A DNA stretch of 64,000 nucleotides from Coffea arabica (taxonomy: Eukaryota; Streptophyta; Magnoliopsida; Gentianales; Rubiaceae), in contig NC_092320.1 of NCBI RefSeq assembly GCF_036785885.1, positions 20,399,557 through 20,463,556 on the forward strand, given 5' to 3'. A model generated the notes under the pieces. The model was given only the letters and a program-made list of their open reading frames with translations. It was not told the origin of the DNA and searched no databases. Made by a program: the position numbers and the translations under genes. The first letter of the stretch is position 1; every line of letters begins with the position of its first letter. Positions 12,299 through 22,282 of the stretch are shown here, piece by piece.

Positions 12299-13158
12299 TG
12301 TAAGGCCCAAAAACAACCAATGCAAAGATCATAAACGAAACAATAAGTAAATAAAAAGGAAAGGATTGCAAACCAATTAACTACCCAATTCCTCTTGAGC
12401 TTGTAGATTAATTGAAACAAGTTACTTCAAGTTGATGAATTACAATCACTCTTGTGTACAAAGGAAGGTTCACCTCCTCCTTGCCCCAAGCAGCACTCGG
12501 TCAAGCCAGGACGTTTTACTATCCCTCAGGACAACCCTCTCAGAGCTACACTCATGAAAGATTCACTCACAAATGAAAAGCTTACAATGAACCTCACACC
12601 ACTAAGACTACAAATATTCTTTTTGTAGTATTTTCTCACTAAAATCTCTCTAGATCTTTTGTATCTTCAGTGTGCCAAAGTTGTTTGAAGTATCTGACCA
12701 ACCACTATTTATATAGGACCAAGAAAGAGCCTCATTAAAGCTTCCAACGGATAGAAAGTAACTGAACAGTCAACTAGCCGTTGGTAGTGTCGGACGTCCG
12801 ATAGCACTGTTTTATGCGTCCGACAGCAGGCAGTGAGTTTGAGAAATTTTCTTCAATTCTTTCGGACGTCCGATAGGCTGGTTTTCTGCGTCCGAAGGTA
12901 TGATGTAAAACTGAGAATTTTTCTTCAATTCCTTAGGACGTCCGATAGGCTGGTTTTCTGCGTCCGAAAATACTCAATGGTTGTCGGACGTCCGATGCAG
13001 TCTTTTTGAGCGTCCGACAGCTTCAGCATACTTTGTCTTTTTCCAATTGCACTTGTTCATGGAATCAAATAATTTCATAACTGAAAATATATCTTGAAGA
13101 AATATTAGTATCATCCATTTGTTTTGTAAACATCAAAAGATAGGGATCAAACTCAACA
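12299..13158 (-). repeat. Copia element 3' LTR
   Basis: On the minus strand it runs TGTTGAGTTTG to GCCTTACA. It contains the four-unit GGACGTCC palindrome array (about 12785-13020) described under findings. Confidence 0.92.
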
Positions 13159-13160
13159 AT

Positions 13161-13172
13161 CTCCCCCTTTTT
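13161..13172 (-). promoter_or_regulatory. Polypurine tract of the Copia element
   Basis: The minus strand reads AAAAAGGGGGAG directly before the 3' LTR and would prime plus-strand DNA synthesis. Further CTCCCCC runs follow at about 13220-13315, so several purine-rich tracts are clustered. Confidence 0.75.
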
Positions 13173-13419
13173 GATGATGACAAAACAATGGATGGAAAGA
13201 AACAAAAATAAGTATAAGCTCCCCCTCAATCATTGCAATCAAAACTTTTAAGAGCCAAACTCATAATCTCATAATAACTCCCCCTTACACATTGCATCCA
13301 TCTCTCCCCCTTTTTGTCATCATAAGATGAGAGTAATATTCAAAAATATCAGCGAAAACTCAAATCAAAATATCAGAAATATCAAAAGAAAAAAAATATT
13401 CTGAACAAGAATCACTGCA

Positions 13420-14094
13420 ATGATTAGACAAAACCTTCTACTTGTTAAAATTAGTATCATGTCTAACTATCCACATGCATTTCATGCCTTTTTTTATATT
13501 TTTTCTCACATAGCAATCACTTTTCATGTGACCTTTTTGACAACAGAAATTACACATAATCAGGGAATTATTTATATGAACAGGTTTAATAAATCTTACT
13601 TGTCTTCTCCTATGGATAGCAAACTCATTTGCAGCAGAATTTATCTTAAAATGAGTTTTTGATTTATTACTTTGAAAACAGTCCTGTTTTTTATGTTAAA
13701 GCAACTCATTTAAATCATCAATTCTTCTTTTCAAATCATCTTGTTCCCTTTTGAACATTTCACAAAAACTTGTTTTTCTATTAAGATCCAAGTGTAAGGC
13801 AGTCTCACTTTTTTTGAAGTAATCATTTTCAGCTTTCAACTTTTTATTTTGTTGAAAAAGATTTGCATTATCTCGAAGCAAAAAACTAATTTTCTATTTT
13901 AACTCCTTGTTTCTAACATAAGATTCTTTCAAACTATCATGCAATTTTATAATGAAATATTCAAGATCATCATCTTCATCATCACTTTCAAATTGAGAGT
14001 TAGAAAATGTTACCTCATCATCTCCAATGGCCATGAAAGCCAATTGAGCAGATTGATCTTCCTCTTCAATTTCACCATCGGAATTGCATTCATT
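13420..14094 (-). pseudogene. Decayed gag C-terminal extension (second zinc knuckle)
   Basis: Downstream of the gag stop the same region keeps coding character on the minus strand: an acidic stretch with MAIGDDE, a coiled-coil segment (open at 13881-13696, NKKLKAENDYFKK), and a second CX2CX4HX4C knuckle CNFCCQKGHMKSDC near 13512-13554. Stops interrupt it at 14095-14097 (TGA), near 13896 (TAG) and at 13696 (TAA). This order (knuckle, acidic region, coiled coil, second knuckle) is typical of gag in SIRE-like plant Copia elements, where protease and integrase would follow. They are absent here. Confidence 0.65.
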
Positions 14095-15117
14095 TCATGT
14101 AAATTGAAATTTGTTTATTCTTGGTTTTCTTCCTTCTTTCTTCTTCATAATTGGACAGTCATTTGCATAGTGTCCAGGTTGGCCGCATTCAAAGCACTGA
14201 TCAGTTTGCTTTTTGTTGAACTCTAGCTTCCCTTTGTTTCTCGAGTTGTTGAACTGATTTGGGAATGAATTGCTAGGTCCACCATTTCTGAATCTCCTCT
14301 TGTTGAGTATTCGTTTGAAACTTTTTGTGATGAGAGCGATATCATTGTCATCACCTTCCACATCTTCTTCATCTAGGGAGGCAGAATCATCTTCATCTTG
14401 TGAGGCTTTTAGAGCAATATTCTTTCGCACTTTTGCATCCTCTTCCTCTTGCACCTTAGTCTTAAGTTTCAGCTCATAAGAGGTAAGAGAGTTAATAAGA
14501 GATTCAATAGGCATAATATTCAAATCTCTAGCCTCCTCAATAGCAGTCACTTTATTTTCCCAATCATTGGACAAGGCATTCAGGATTTTTCTATTTTTCT
14601 CACCAAGAGAATATTCTTTTTCCAGCACCTCTAAATCTTTAATGAGATCATTGAATCTACAATACATTTGATCAACATTTTCATGAGGTTCCATCTTGAA
14701 AGATTCATACTTTGTAACTAGAATGGACTTCTTTTGTTCTCTAACATTCTCACTACCTTCATGAATTTCTTTCAGTTTGTCCCAAATTTCTTTAGCTGAC
14801 TTGCAACCCTTGACTCTAATAGATTCATTTGAGTCTAATGCACAATATAACACATTCATGGCTTTTGCATTTAAGGTGAGATGAGCTCTATCCACAGCAG
14901 TCAGTTCACTTCTTGTTTTCGGTTTAGATGCATGAGTATTTTCATCTATAAGAGAGGCATCATATGGACCTTCACTAATAATAAACCACAATTCGATATC
15001 AATAGATTGCAAAAAGATAATCATTCTTTCTTTCCAACTCATATAATTTGACCCATTAAACACAGGTGGTCTAATAACAGAATGTCCTTCAAAAAACATA
15101 GCATTATTGGTTGTCAT
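14095..15117 (-). CDS. gag: Copia gag polyprotein (UBN2-type, CCHC zinc knuckle)
   Basis: 340 residues from an ATG (MTTNNAMFFEG) just inside the primer site. N-terminal region has the usual Copia gag start PPVFNGSNYMSWKERM; the UBN2 core follows (KEIWDKLKEIHEGSENVREQ, QMYCRFNDLIKDLE, ILNALSNDWENKVTAIEEA, LINSLTSYELKLK); then an acidic linker, a basic stretch and the zinc knuckle CFECGQPGHYANDC near residue 310. Gag forms the virus-like particle and packages element RNA in the cytoplasm. The frame is uninterrupted, unlike the downstream extension, so this element could still provide or exploit gag while depending on another element for enzymes. Confidence 0.9.
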   Translation of the reverse strand: MTTNNAMFFEGHSVIRPPVFNGSNYMSWKERMIIFLQSIDIELWFIISEGPYDASLIDENTHASKPKTRSELTAVDRAHLTLNAKAMNVLYCALDSNESIRVKGCKSAKEIWDKLKEIHEGSENVREQKKSILVTKYESFKMEPHENVDQMYCRFNDLIKDLEVLEKEYSLGEKNRKILNALSNDWENKVTAIEEARDLNIMPIESLINSLTSYELKLKTKVQEEEDAKVRKNIALKASQDEDDSASLDEEDVEGDDNDIALITKSFKRILNKRRFRNGGPSNSFPNQFNNSRNKGKLEFNKKQTDQCFECGQPGHYANDCPIMKKKEGRKPRINKFQFT

Positions 15118-15159
15118 CTTTACTCCAAAGCCGATTGAGCTTAATCTCTAGGAGACCAA

Positions 15160-15171
15160 GCTCTGATACCA
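15160..15171 (-). promoter_or_regulatory. Primer-binding site, tRNA-Met type
   Basis: The minus strand reads TGGTATCAGAGC followed by TTGGTC, the standard plant Copia site complementary to the 3' end of initiator tRNA-Met. It lies two bases from the 5' LTR. Confidence 0.88.
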
Positions 15172-15173
15172 AT

Positions 15174-16033
15174 TGTAAGGCCCAAAAAAAACCAATGCAA
15201 AGATCATAAACGAAACAATAAGTAAATAAAAAGGAAAGGATTGCAAACCAATTAACTACCCAACTCCTCTTGAGCTTGTAGATTAATTGAAACAAGCTAC
15301 TTCAAGTTGATGAATTACAATCACTCTTGTGTACAAAGGAAGGTTCACCTCCTCCTTGCCCCAAGCAGCACTCGGTCAAGCCAGGACGTTTTACTATCCC
15401 TCAGGACAACCCTCTCAGAGCTACACTCATGAAAGATTCACTCACAAATGAAAAGTTTACAATGAACCTCACACCACTAAGACTACAAATATTCTTTTTG
15501 TAGTATTTTCTCACTAAAATCTCTTTAGATCTTTTGTATCTTCAGTGTGCCAAAGTTGTTTGAAGTATCTGACCAACCACTATTTATATAGGACCAAGAA
15601 AGAGCCTCATTAAAGCTTCCAACGGATAGAAAGTAGCTGAACAGTCAACTAGCCGTTGGTAGTGTCGGACGTCCGATAGCACTGTTTTATGCGTCCGACA
15701 GCAGGCAGTGAGTTTGAGAAATTTTCTTCAATTCTTTCGGACGTCCGATAGGCTGGTTTTCTGCGTCCGAAGGTATGATGTAAAACTGAGAATTTTTCTT
15801 CAATTCCTTAGGACGTCCGATAGGCTGGTTTTCTGCGTCCGAAGATACTCAATGGTTGTCGGACGTCCGATGCAGTCTTTTTGAGCGTCCGACAGCTTCA
15901 GCATACTTTGTTTTTTTCCAATTGCACTTGTTCATGGAATCAAATAATTTCATAACTGAAAATATATCTTGAAGAAATATTAGTATCATCCATTTATTTT
16001 GTAAACATCAAAAGATAGGGATCAAACTCAACA
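15174..16033 (-). repeat. Copia element 5' LTR
   Basis: Near-identical to the LTR at 12299-13158 and with the same palindrome array (about 15660-15895). It holds the presumed promoter for the element. Confidence 0.92.
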
Positions 16034-16156
16034 AAATTGTTAAATAAGACATAAACATTCTCCAAAGAAATAGAATTCCTTAGTTTAGTTAGAAGAAGAA
16101 ATCATTCCAATCATTTTCATCATTCTAATACTGTAGTCCTACTTGGGCTTTATTTT

Positions 16157-16250
16157 GGGTAAACAACAAAAAAACCCCCTGTGGTTTCATATCATACCAG
16201 TCGATACCCCGTGGTTTGAATTAACTGAAAAGTGGACGGAAATCGGCAAA
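16157..16250 (+). repeat. MULE left terminal inverted repeat
   Basis: Contains CCCCCTGTGGTTTCATATC and a second CCCCGTGGTTTGAATTAAC block; pairs with the inverse of 22152-22273. Confidence 0.85.
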
Positions 16251-17139
16251 ACAGACGGAGCTGAGTGAATAGACGAAAATACCCTTTTGATATAAGCGAA
16301 AATTGCAGAAGTAATTTTGCACTTTCATTCTATCGAAACCAACGAAGAGAGAGAGAAAGAAATAGAAAACCCTAGAGAGAGATAGAGCAGCCCCTTTTCT
16401 AGCCAATTTTCAGCAAAAATTTCGATTGTTATTTCAATCAAATATCAAGATCGACGGAGAATACAAGGAATGAAGATTTGCGGTAAAAAAATCGAAGAAA
16501 AATGGGTTAGCATATCATCTCTCATCTATTTCGATTCGGGTTTTAGGGTATGTTGTACAAGAAAAATTGTTATTTACTGATTTCAGATTAAATTGGGAGG
16601 CCATTATTTAACAAAGATAGCTTTTTTGATGTATTTATGAATGTTGTTAATGAAGATAAAGGTTTTTGATGTATGCCCAGCAAACCTAGCCGCATAGATA
16701 GATAGTTTAAGCGTCCCTTTCAAATTGGTGAAGTTTTGATAATTTTTGAAAGCTTAAAAAGAGACAGCTTTATAGAAGAGGTCCCTCCAAAAACGCGTTT
16801 AGCAGCTTTGGTTCCAATGCCTCAGTTGTTTGGGATGATAAGGCTACGTGTTTCAGGTCCTAATTTGGTCATCCCTTGTTTTTGGTTAGACTCAATTGTT
16901 GAGTCTGACAGTCCGTCTTTTTGGCTTGAAGTTATACTATCAAAGTGCAGTATTACTTCTATTGATAAATTACTACTGTTAAATGCCATGATTAGTCAAG
17001 CATGCCAATTTCTGTAATCTATCATTATCTTAATATGGCTTATATCGAGACATGTTGTGGTCCAATGTGGTCCCCAATTGTTTGTTCTGATTGTATTATG
17101 TTAGTTTTTTGTGTACTTGTGAAAGACTCTGAGAACTTT

Positions 17140-20100
17140 ATTGCTTGTCATGGTATCACAGAGGAGAAATCCGAGGACAAAGTTCAGATACACATGTATT
17201 TTGGTGGGAGATTTAGAGAAAAACCAAGGCTCCACTACACAGGAACCCACATGGCTATTTTCAAAGACAGAATTGAAGATCAGTTATCGATAGTGAGCCT
17301 GTGCAGAATGTTTAAAAAAGTAGATGAAGGAGCAAATAAAGTAACGTTTTGGTTTTGTGTCCCAGATATTGATTTAGAAGGTGGTCTACACCCAATTAGA
17401 GACAATAATGATATTAATTTAATGAAGCAGTGCTACTAGAACTTGCCAATGGAAAGGCTAATTTATGTTTGTAGTGGGGATGAGCCATTTGAAAAGGAGC
17501 CAGAAGATGGTGGGATCAGTAATGGAATAAAAAATGAAGGGCCTGATACAACCTGTGGACATGAAGATAGTGGGGTGGTCACTAACACTACGGGGACAGG
17601 TGCATGTGAAGATGATGAAGAGCCAGAATGGTTAAAAGATGGGTTGGAAACAATAGAAGATGAAGACATCTTTAGCCCCAAGAAAGATACTGCCGGACCC
17701 AGCAACTATAACAAAAAAAGGTGGGGCAGGGGCAGATGGAGACATAAAAAAATTGCCAATGCATGTATTCTCATTTGGTGGAAAGACAGATGAAAAAAGT
17801 TCTCCTAAAAGGGGTTCTGTGAGAAAGAAAAGGGCCAGTAAAACTTCACAATCTAGAGGGTCAGATGTGATTCGGCAAATTGACCCCCCTGTTTCATCTC
17901 AAAGGCCATCAGATGCTGAAGATGTAAGCATTGAAAAAGGACCTGTTTCATCTCAAGGGCCATCAGAAGATGAAGCTGCAAACATCAAAAACTCTTCTGC
18001 AACATTTAGAGAATCAGATTTGAGAGAAGAAGATGAAAGGGTAGGGAATACTGAGGTGACTGAAAAGGATTGGCAAGAACCTGTGGTTCCAGATGAAGAT
18101 TTGCTGGACAAATTTAGATCTGGTAGTGGAGAAGAAGATGACTGCCTTGACTTCAATCCTGAAGTTGAGTTTGGGAAGCCACACTTTGAGCTGAAAGTGG
18201 GGCAGAAGTTTACTAATTTTAGAGTGTTTAAATCTGTGTTGTGTGAATGGCTAGTAAGAGAGGGTTATGAAGTTACTTGGGTGAAAAACTACTCCAAAAA
18301 AATTATTGCCATCTGTGCAAAAGGTTGTAGTTGGAGGATTCGGGCAACACCAATTCAAAATGAATCGACCTTTCAAATAAAGTCACTGAAGGGTGAGCAT
18401 GTGTGTGCTCGAGAATATCAAAATAAGCATGCAACAGCCTCATATCTGAGCAACAAATATCAAGAGAAGATCAGGGATAATCCAAATGTTGATTTGATGG
18501 GGTTGAAGAATGACATCAGAAGAGATTTAATGATCAATGTGTCAATTGCTAAGGTTGGTAGAGCTAAATGTAAGGCAAAGGATATGATGCTAGGCACGGA
18601 CATGGAGCAGTATCAAAAACTCTGGAGTTATGCAACCACAGTCTGAGACACAAATGCTGGAAGTACTGTAAAAATGCAGATTGACAAGCCTCCTGATGGT
18701 TCAAGGGGTACATTTCAAAGGTTATATTATTGCTTATATGCCTGTAAGAAGGGTTTTCTTGATGGTTGTAGACCAATAATTGGTCTAGATGGCTGTTTCC
18801 TTAAGACAGCATTTGGTGGACAATTATTATCAGCACTTGGCAGAGATGGCAACGACAACATGGTGCCAATAGCATTTGCAGTGGTAGAGATAGAGCGGTA
18901 TGACTCCTGGAAATGGTTTTTGGAGTTGCTAATGGCTGATTTGGGCATGGGAAGAGATAACATTCCTTGGACCTTTATCTCAGATAGACAGAAAGGGCTT
19001 GTGCATGCTGTGAATGAACTATTTCCAAATTCAGAGCATAGATTTTGCTTGAGGCATATGTACTAGAATTTTAACCAAAAGTTCAAAGGAAAGGAAATGA
19101 AAGACATGTTTTGGGCTGCTGCAAGTGCTAGCAATGAAAGGGAATGAAAAATGGCAATGATTGAACTAGAAAAGGCAAACAAAGAAGCTGCTGAATGGTT
19201 GACCAGAATTCCACCAACCCTTTAGAGTAGATCATATTTTACAGGTTATAGTAAATGTGACATTCTGGTAAACAGCCTAAATGAGTCATTCAACAACTAT
19301 ATATTAGAAGCAAGAGAGTTACCTATCATTGGGATGCTTGAATGGATAAGGAGGAGATTGATGCAGAGAATTCAAACAAAGAGATCTAGAATGCAAAAGT
19401 TTCAAGGAGAGATCTGTCCTAATATAGCAGAAAAGATCGACAAGAATCAGAGGTTGAGTAGGACATTTGTTGCGACCTGGGACGGTGGTCACAAGTATGA
19501 GGTCGACTGTGGTGTGAGAAAATGTGTGGTAGTAGACTTGCGTGAGTGGACATGTACCTGTGGATATTTTCAATTAACAGGTTATCCTTGTGCCCATGCA
19601 TGTGCGGCGATAGGAGTGTGTAGATTACCTATTAAAAATTATGTGCATGCTTGCTACACTAGAGCAGAATACCTGAAAACATATGCATATACTATCACAC
19701 CTGTTCCAAGTGATATTTACTGGATAACAGCTGAAGAAGAGTCCATAAACCCCCCTGCGGTTAGGAGAATGCCTGGTAGACCAAAGAAACTATGCCGGAG
19801 AGCACAAGATGAGCCTAAGAAGGGTCAAGTATCAACTAGAAAAGGGCTTGTGGTACATTGCAAGAGATGTTTTTAGCCAAGGCATAACTCACGGACGTGC
19901 AAGAATCCCATTCACCTTAACTCCAAATTTTATAAGGTAATTTTCCTTGTACACTTAAATGTCATTTGTATAGCATCTGTATGTATTAATAATGTTAAAT
20001 ATCATTCTTATAGGCACCTAAAGCAAGCGCAGCTGAACCAATTGCTGAGTCGTCCACTCAACCACAGTCAACTAGTAAAGGAGCTCCTGCTGCACGAAGT

Positions 20101-20368
20101 ACCACAATGACTAGCAAACAAGCTAGGAAGGTGTACACTCAACCAAGCTTTTACATTGATTTAATGAGTTTCACAAAAACAAACGGAGTTCTAATATACA
20201 TCTAAGTTCTCTTTATATATGTAATTGCAGCCTGTGCATGGTACGAATATGAGTGGGGGTAACAGTGCTGATGCCACCACTGCAATAGCAACCACAGCCA
20301 CAACTCCAACTATTACTGATGTCTTGCGAAAGTTAAGGCCAAAGAGATCAAAAGCTATCCAGCCTTAA
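17140..20368 (+). pseudogene. mudrA-type MULE transposase, disrupted by stops
   Basis: Domains in order: an N-terminal plant-transposase PB1-like region (17140-17500, HMYFGGRFREKPRLHYTGTH), an acidic linker, the MuDR DNA-binding region (about 18190-18420, FELKVGQKFTNFRVFKSV and KGCSWRIRA), the MULE catalytic core (about 18770-19060, IGLDGCFLKTAFGGQLL, FISDRQKGL, HRFCLRHMY), a SWIM zinc finger (about 19550-19600, CTCGYFQLTGYPCAH), and a spliced tail (introns 19937-20013 and 20131-20230) ending KRSKAIQP at 20368. A frameshift lies near the A-run at 17711-17717. From 17660 to 19876 one frame is kept, with stops at 18644, 19064, 19145, 19223 and 19874; another is at 17437. The element cannot make full transposase. 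Confidence 0.9.
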
Positions 20369-20500
20369 TTACCTGCCTAATAGTTGTCTAGCTGTAGTTA
20401 GACCTTCATTTTGGAATATTACATGCAGTTGCAATAATATTTGCAACTATCTGGAATGTACAATGATTGGTTGTCAATGAAAATGTAATGTCTACTGATC

Positions 20501-20915
20501 TGCATACAGTTAGCTTGTGTATTTACTATTTTTGTGGTGACTGGATGAAGTTCTTGGGTACCAGATTTTGGTTGTGTGAAATGGCAACCAAATTTTGTAG
20601 TTACTGAATGATTCTGGAAACAGTGATGGAATCTATGTTCTGCATACACTTGGCTTATGTATTTACTATTTTTGTGGTGACTGCATGAAGTTCTTGAGTA
20701 CCAGATTTTGGTTGTGTGAAATAGCAAGCTGATTTTGTAGTTACTGAATGATTCTGGAAATAGTGATGGAATCTATGTTCTGCATACACTTAGCTTATGT
20801 ATTTACTATTTTTGTGGTGACTGAATGAAGTTCTTGGGTACCAGATTTTGGTTCCCTAAAATGGCAACCAAAATTTGTAGTTACTGAATAATCTGGAAAC
20901 AGATTTTGTAGTTAC
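20501..20915. repeat. Three tandem copies of a 140-bp unit inside the MULE
   Basis: The landmark tgcataca recurs at 20501, 20641 and 20781. Each unit contains gtgactg.atgaagttctt, accagattttggtt and tgtagttactgaat. It lies between the transposase stop and the zf-GRF ORF and is not coding. Confidence 0.85.
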
Positions 20916-21435
20916 ACTCTTTATTCTGGAAATAGTTCTGAATCTATGTTCTTGGCAAGTTGAGATGAATGTTATGCAGAATGGCAACTGGCAACTTACT
21001 TCAATTTTGTCTTCTTTTGTTTGTCTTCTATATCACTTGCTGTCCAATCTTCTTTTGTTTGTCTTCTGTATCGGTTGTTGTCCAATTTTTAGCAGGTATA
21101 TTTCTTACCCGTAGTGGAAACACCAGAACAAATCTGACCATTATTCGGTTGGGGTAGACACCAAACAAAACTCCACAACTAGTTGAGCTAAGACTACCTG
21201 CTGAAATGCAGCTAGTTGAGCTAACACTACTAATGTGCAAACAAAACTCCAGCTAGCTTATTTCGTTCATTTTTTGGTGTTTTCAAAATGTAGATTACCA
21301 AAACAAAACTACAAAATGTCGATTACCAATTTTGTTCAATTTCACTGCAACAAAACTCCATACATCACCAGCAGCCTACCAACTAGCAATTTGATAGATG
21401 AGGAACTACATCATCAACAACAGCCTACCATTATC

Positions 21436-21822
21436 TTATCTGGTAGACATCAACAACAGTAAAATAAAAAAGATAGATACCATAACACAACCTCCAACTA
21501 GCAATTTCAAATTCTTCATTTCATTGTCCAAATTTTCCAGTTTCGAGAGCACGCCACCCAAATACGCATTTTCTTCAACAGGTTGGCTCACTACGGGAAC
21601 AGGTGCATCTGGATTTGACTCGTCTCTGTAAATTGGGTTACACCATGAAAAGAACCCACATTCATCTTTTTCACGCACAAAATATAACAATCCTTTCGAT
21701 TGCTTTTCCGACTCAACAATCTTTAGCTTTGCCTTCCTTCGACAATTACATACCTTGTACTGGTATCGAAGACCTCTGCCTCCATTTTCCCCGCTTGTTA
21801 GTCGAGAACTTGAGGAAGACAT
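21436..21822 (-). CDS. MULE-borne zf-GRF-like protein with C-terminal membrane segment
   Basis: Open frame of 128 codons from the ATG at 21822 (MSSSSSRLTSGENG), reading toward the transposase. A cysteine-rich module follows: CNCRRKAKLKIVE, then LLYFVREKDECGFFSWCNP, matching the zf-GRF layout (paired Cys at the start, C-x-FF-x-W at the end), although the GRF core itself is altered. A short coiled coil (SKLENLDNEMKNLK) and a hydrophobic C-terminus (GGCVMVSIFFILLLLM) complete it, suggesting a tail-anchored membrane protein. Small zf-GRF proteins of this kind occur in plant genomes; their role in MULEs is not established to my knowledge. The position is like mudrB in MuDR: second gene, opposite strand, next to the far TIR. 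No stop interrupts it, in contrast to the transposase. Confidence 0.7.
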   Translation of the reverse strand: MSSSSSRLTSGENGGRGLRYQYKVCNCRRKAKLKIVESEKQSKGLLYFVREKDECGFFSWCNPIYRDESNPDAPVPVVSQPVEENAYLGGVLSKLENLDNEMKNLKLLVGGCVMVSIFFILLLLMSTR

Positions 21823-22151
21823 CTTGGGGTACTTTCTCCACTTTTCCTTCAGAATTTGCAGACCGAATATATACAAATACAGTTCACATTTTTACCTTAA
21901 GGCTTTGTTTCCTGCAATTCCTTTGCTAGCCTGCAAGCTCTGCTTGATTGATTACTTGCACAGGCTTCGAATGCTGCCTTCAATCTTCAATTTTGGCCGA
22001 ACATGAAGACTCGGAAGACTTGGAAGCTGGTCTCTTATTATTAAAGAGTGAAGGGTAAAGTAGGCATATCAGGTGAAAGTTTGTGGTGGAAATCTGTTTT
22101 TCGCATATGCACGCGCCTTTGCAGTTTGTTTAAGACACACGTCGAATATTT

Positions 22152-22273
22152 GACGAATTCCGTCTACTTTTCAGGTTAATTCAAACCACGAGGTATCGAT
22201 TGGTATGATATGAAATCACAAGGGGCTTTTATGTATGATTGCTTAACCACGGGGGCTTTTTTGTTGTTAACCC
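22152..22273 (-). repeat. MULE right terminal inverted repeat
   Basis: Inverse of the left TIR with an extra block around 22218-22250. Confidence 0.83.
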
Positions 22274-22282
22274 CTTAATTTT

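Larger units (their letters stand above)
12299..16033 (-). mobile_element. Complete gag-only Ty1/copia-type LTR retrotransposon
   Basis: Two LTRs of 860 bp each (12299-13158 and 15174-16033) flank a 2.0-kb interior, and the whole is bounded by a perfect 5-bp target duplication AAATT (12294-12298 and 16034-16038). A tRNA-Met-type primer site (TGGTATCAGAGC on the minus strand) lies 2 bp inside the right LTR and a polypurine tract lies just inside the left LTR, so the element reads leftward. The interior codes gag with zinc knuckles but has no protease, integrase or RT, so it is non-autonomous. By eye the LTRs differ at about nine positions, near 99% identity, implying recent insertion. Confidence 0.93.
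16157..22273 (+). mobile_element. Mutator-like element (MULE), 6.1 kb, with long TIRs
   Basis: Left end GGGTAAACAACAAA and right end TTGTTGTTAACCC are inverted repeats extending about 100 bp (16157-16250 and 22152-22273). The left copy lacks about 29 bp present in the right one. Nine-base flanks CTTTATTTT (16148-16156) and CTTAATTTT (22274-22282) match at 8 of 9, as expected of a Mutator target duplication. Inside are a plus-strand mudrA-type transposase pseudogene, a 140-bp tandem repeat and a convergent zf-GRF ORF. Confidence 0.93.

Noticed and set aside
12785..13020. Repeat array considered as a CRISPR-like array
   Set aside because: Eukaryotic LTR context, only four diverged palindromic units and no uniform repeat or spacer lengths.
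16736..17017. Open frame upstream of the MULE transposase
   Set aside because: Begins at TTG, not protein-like, and the recognised N-terminal transposase domain starts later, near 17140.
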